A program made the translations under genes and the position numbers. From NCBI GenBank assembly GCA_963714255.1, contig CAVQNU010000030.1:1-64000 (forward strand): a stretch of 64,000 nt of DNA, in the 5' to 3' direction. The notes beneath the pieces are model-generated. The model did not search any database, was not told the DNA's origin, and saw only the letters and a program-made list of their open reading frames with translations. The number at the start of each line of letters is the position of its first letter. The stretch's first letter is position 1. This DNA comes from Rhodovastum sp963714255. Lineage in GTDB: Bacteria; Pseudomonadota; Alphaproteobacteria; Acetobacterales; Acetobacteraceae. Positions 61,739 to 64,000 of the stretch are shown here, in pieces.

Positions 61739-62091
61739 TCGAACTCACTCCTCATCTGTTCCCTGCCGGCGCGCGCCAGGGACCGCGCCGCCGCAAACGC
61801 CTGCGGACGGCAAAAAACGACATGAATTCCTGATCGCTCCTCGCGCGGCCCGTGACGGTTTTCGTCGCGGACCGCATTGTGGCCCGGGCCTGACAAGGCC
61901 GGGAGACCGCAAGACCGGCGCCCTCGCCATTGGCCCGGCTGCGGGCGATGACGAAGCGCCGTCATCGCGCACGAAAATTTGTAACCCGAATGTTGCGACG
62001 CAGCAGTGTGTGTTCCGGGGTCCAGGTATGCGATTACGGAAATGTTCAGCGGACCAGCGGTCCGCCTGGCCCTGGGCAATCGGGTGAAGCA
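61739..62091. other. Intergenic stretch without recognised gene
   Basis: 353 bases. Several short frames are open on both strands but none has a convincing start or composition. AAATTTGTAACCCGAATGTTGCGACG near 61975 is the least GC-rich part. A promoter for the small gene at 61738 is expected in this region. Confidence 0.45.
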
Positions 62092-62125
62092 AGTTAAGGC
62101 CAGGGCAGAGCCTTGGCCTTACTTG
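62092..62125. repeat. Modular hairpin repeat, copy 13 (minimal hairpin)
   Basis: GCAAGTTAAGGCCAGGGC, loop AGA, GCCTTGGCCTTACTTGC: near-perfect 17-bp stem with one bulged T and one G-T pair position. Its right arm contains the TAA stop of the RND gene on the minus strand (GCAAGTAAGGCC). Likely terminator of that gene. Confidence 0.85.
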
Positions 62126-64000
62126 CTGTTCGCCCCCCGCCGCCCCAACCGTTCGCGCCCCCCCTCGCGCAGCGACTGGAACGTCACATACAGCATCGGA
62201 ATGATAAAGATGCCGATCGCGCTCGCCGCGATCATGCCGGCGAACACCGGCATGCCCACCGAGCGCCGGCTCAGCATCGCCGCCCCGTGCGCGGTCACCA
62301 GCGGCAGCAGCCCGAGCACGAAGGCAATCGAGGTCATCATCACCGCGCGGAACCGCGTGCGCGCGCCGATGGCGGCGGCCTCGCGGATCGGCATGCCTTC
62401 CTCGCGGCGTTCCTTGGCGAACTCCACGATCAGGATGCCGTTCTTGGCCGCCAGCGCGATCAGCACCACCAGACCGATCTGGCCATACAGATCGAGCGGC
62501 ATGCCCGCCAGCAGCAGCCCGGTGAAGGCGCCGAGCCCGGCCACCGCCACGCTCAGCAGCACCGGCACCGGAATGAGCCAGCTTTCATACAGCCCCACCA
62601 GAAACAGATAGGCGAACAGCACCGCGAGCCCCAGGATCGCCCCGGTCTGCCCGCTGGATTGCTTCTCCTGATACGCTGTGCCGCTCCAGTCGAAATCATA
62701 GCCCGGCGGCAGCGTGCGCGCCGAGATCTGCTCCATCGCATCCAGCGCATCGCCCGACGACACGCCCGGCGCCGGGGCGCCGAGGATGCTGATGGCGCGG
62801 TAGTTGTTGTAGCGGCTGATGGTCTGCGGCCCCAGCACGATCCGCGCCTCCGCGATGGCGCGCAGCGGCACCATGGTGCCGGTTTTGTTGCGCACGAAGA
62901 TGCGCCACACCGCAGGCAAATCGTCGCGGTCGATCGCCTCGCCCTGGATATTCACCTGCCAGGTGCGGCCATACAGGTTGAAGTCGTTGACATAAATGCC
63001 GCCGAGCGTGGCCTGCAGGGCAGTGAACACGTCATTGATATTGAGCCCAAGCGCCTGCGCCTTGTCGCGGTCGATGTCGAGGTAATAGCTCGGCGTGGTC
63101 GGCGTGAAGGTGGAGAACACCCGGGCGAGCCGCCGGTCCTGATTGGCCGCCGACAGCATGCCGAGCAGCGCGCCGCCGGCTTCCACCGGGTCGCGGCCTT
63201 CCAGGTTGAGCAACTGGTATTCGAACCCGCCGCTGGTCGACAGGCCGATGATCGGCGGCAGGTTGAAGGCGAACACCATGGCCGAGCGGATGGTTTGCGT
63301 CATGCCGAACACCCGCCCGATCACCGCCTGGGCGCGGTCCATCGCCGCCGTGCGGTCGGCGAATGGCTTGAGGATCACCACCATGAAGCCGGTGTTGCTC
63401 TGCGCCCCCTGGTCGAGGATGGAGAAGCCGACGATGGACAGCACCGCGCGCACCTGCGGCAGCGGCCGCAGCAGGGCCTCGATCTGCGCCACCACCTCGC
63501 GCGTGCGCGCAACCGAGGCGCCGTCGGGCAACTGCGTGACCACGAAGAACGCGCCCTGGTCTTCCTCCGGCAGGAAGCTGGTGGGGGTGATGCGCGAAAT
63601 CCCCCAGATGCCGCCGGCGCACAGCGCGATCAGCAGCACGCCCAGTACCCGAAACACGCACCAGCCGGCGCACCACCGCGGCATAGCCGTCGCGCGCGTA
63701 ATCGATGCCGCGCAGCACCCGTCCCATGATGCCGCGGCGCTTGTCCGTCGGCCGCAGGAACACCGCGCACAGCGCCGGCAACAGCGTCAGCGCGTTCAGC
63801 GCCGAAATCAGCATCGCCGCGCTGACGGTCACTGCGAACTGGCGGAACAACTGGCCGGACACGCCGGGGATGAAGGCCACCGGCACGAACACGCTGAGCA
63901 GCACCAGGGTGATGGCGATGATCGGCCCGGTGATCTGCGCCATCGCCTTCTTGGTGGCTTCCTTGGGGGTGAGGTGCGGCTCCTCCTCCATCACCCGTTC
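62119..64000 (-). pseudogene. RND-family multidrug efflux pump (AcrB/MexB type), 5' end beyond window, frameshifted
   Basis: The right part (63994 down) reads TPKEATKKAMAQITGPIIAI, then FIPGVSGQLFRQFAVTVSAA and DKRRGIMGRVLRGIDYARDG, ending ... VVRRLVRV. One base over, FRVLGVLLIALCAGGIWGIS goes on to 62119 with SFLPEEDQGAFFVVTQLPDG, GLNINDVFTALQATLGGIYV, GTMVPLRAIAEARIVLGPQT and LAAKNGILIVEFAKERREEG. These are HAE1-type RND motifs from the first membrane block to the end. The shift is at about 63650-63660 (GAAACACG). The corrected reading has no internal stop. Proton-driven export across both membranes is expected, with a fusion partner outside the window. Confidence 0.85.

Overview
The window is high-GC, gene-dense DNA from an alphaproteobacterium, most likely Rhodospirillales and probably Acetobacteraceae. 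This is an inference from gene content and order: class II DAHP synthase, a second divergent GluRS, LpxI rather than LpxH, a DUF4175/TIGR02302 protein, DUF1674, and an oxygen-independent ubiquinone cluster. A cowN-like gene hints at a nitrogen-fixing ancestry. Most of the window is chromosomal housekeeping, broken up by small accessory patches.

Layout. 0-4 kb: exported DUF3108 protein (cut by the left edge), tRNA-Val(CAC), then a tight ubiTUV cluster behind an FNR-type box (anaerobic ubiquinone synthesis). 4-11 kb: DAHP synthase, nicotinate phosphoribosyltransferase, a frameshifted cowN, NAD synthase and a frameshifted second GluRS. 11-18 kb: outer-membrane biogenesis operon bamA-ompH-lpxD-fabZ-lpxA-lpxI, then glyoxalase I. 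18-24 kb: YcjX/YcjF pair, cytidine-deaminase-like enzyme, class V aminotransferase, an 80-residue orphan and a glycine-zipper lipoprotein. 24-29 kb: ThDP enzyme, two SDRs, a 6-phosphogluconate-dehydrogenase-like enzyme and a DsbA/FrnE protein. 29-37 kb: a mixed-strand patch of methyltransferases, a glycosyltransferase, a hexapeptide acetyltransferase, a DegT aminotransferase and a TPR protein, which looks like a surface-glycan locus. 37-48 kb: a DUF4175 protein split in two, lysA, a family 2 glycosyltransferase, cytochrome b561, argG, DUF1993, MarC and a ParE/RelE-like toxin-antitoxin pair. 48-56 kb: acs, Rieske protein, DUF29, EVE and YciI proteins, ccmCDE, a duplicated-domain exported protein, a PheC-like periplasmic dehydratase, DUF1674, tRNA-Pro(TGG) and PsiE. 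56-64 kb: an MFS transporter fused to a universal-stress domain, small exported proteins, a frameshifted CoxL/XdhA-type molybdoenzyme, and a frameshifted RND pump cut by the right edge.

The most distinctive feature is a family of about 13 modular, hairpin-forming intergenic repeats, roughly one per 5 kb. The basic unit is two adjacent hairpins with arms ending TAAGGAAGGCC, often mirrored around an ACTTAAGT-like centre. In two copies the centre is occupied by a second palindrome; in one of these it is a perfect 80-bp palindrome. In several copies the edge of the repeat supplies the stop codon of the neighbouring gene. The repeats sit at gene 3' ends and between convergent genes, as bidirectional terminators would, but their modular, nested build also resembles a mobilised REP/MITE-like family.

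Four genes (cowN, gltX, the CoxL-like gene and the RND pump) each need a single-base correction to read through, two of them in 4-base homopolymers. That pattern could mean indel errors in the assembly or genuine recent decay; the sequence alone does not decide.
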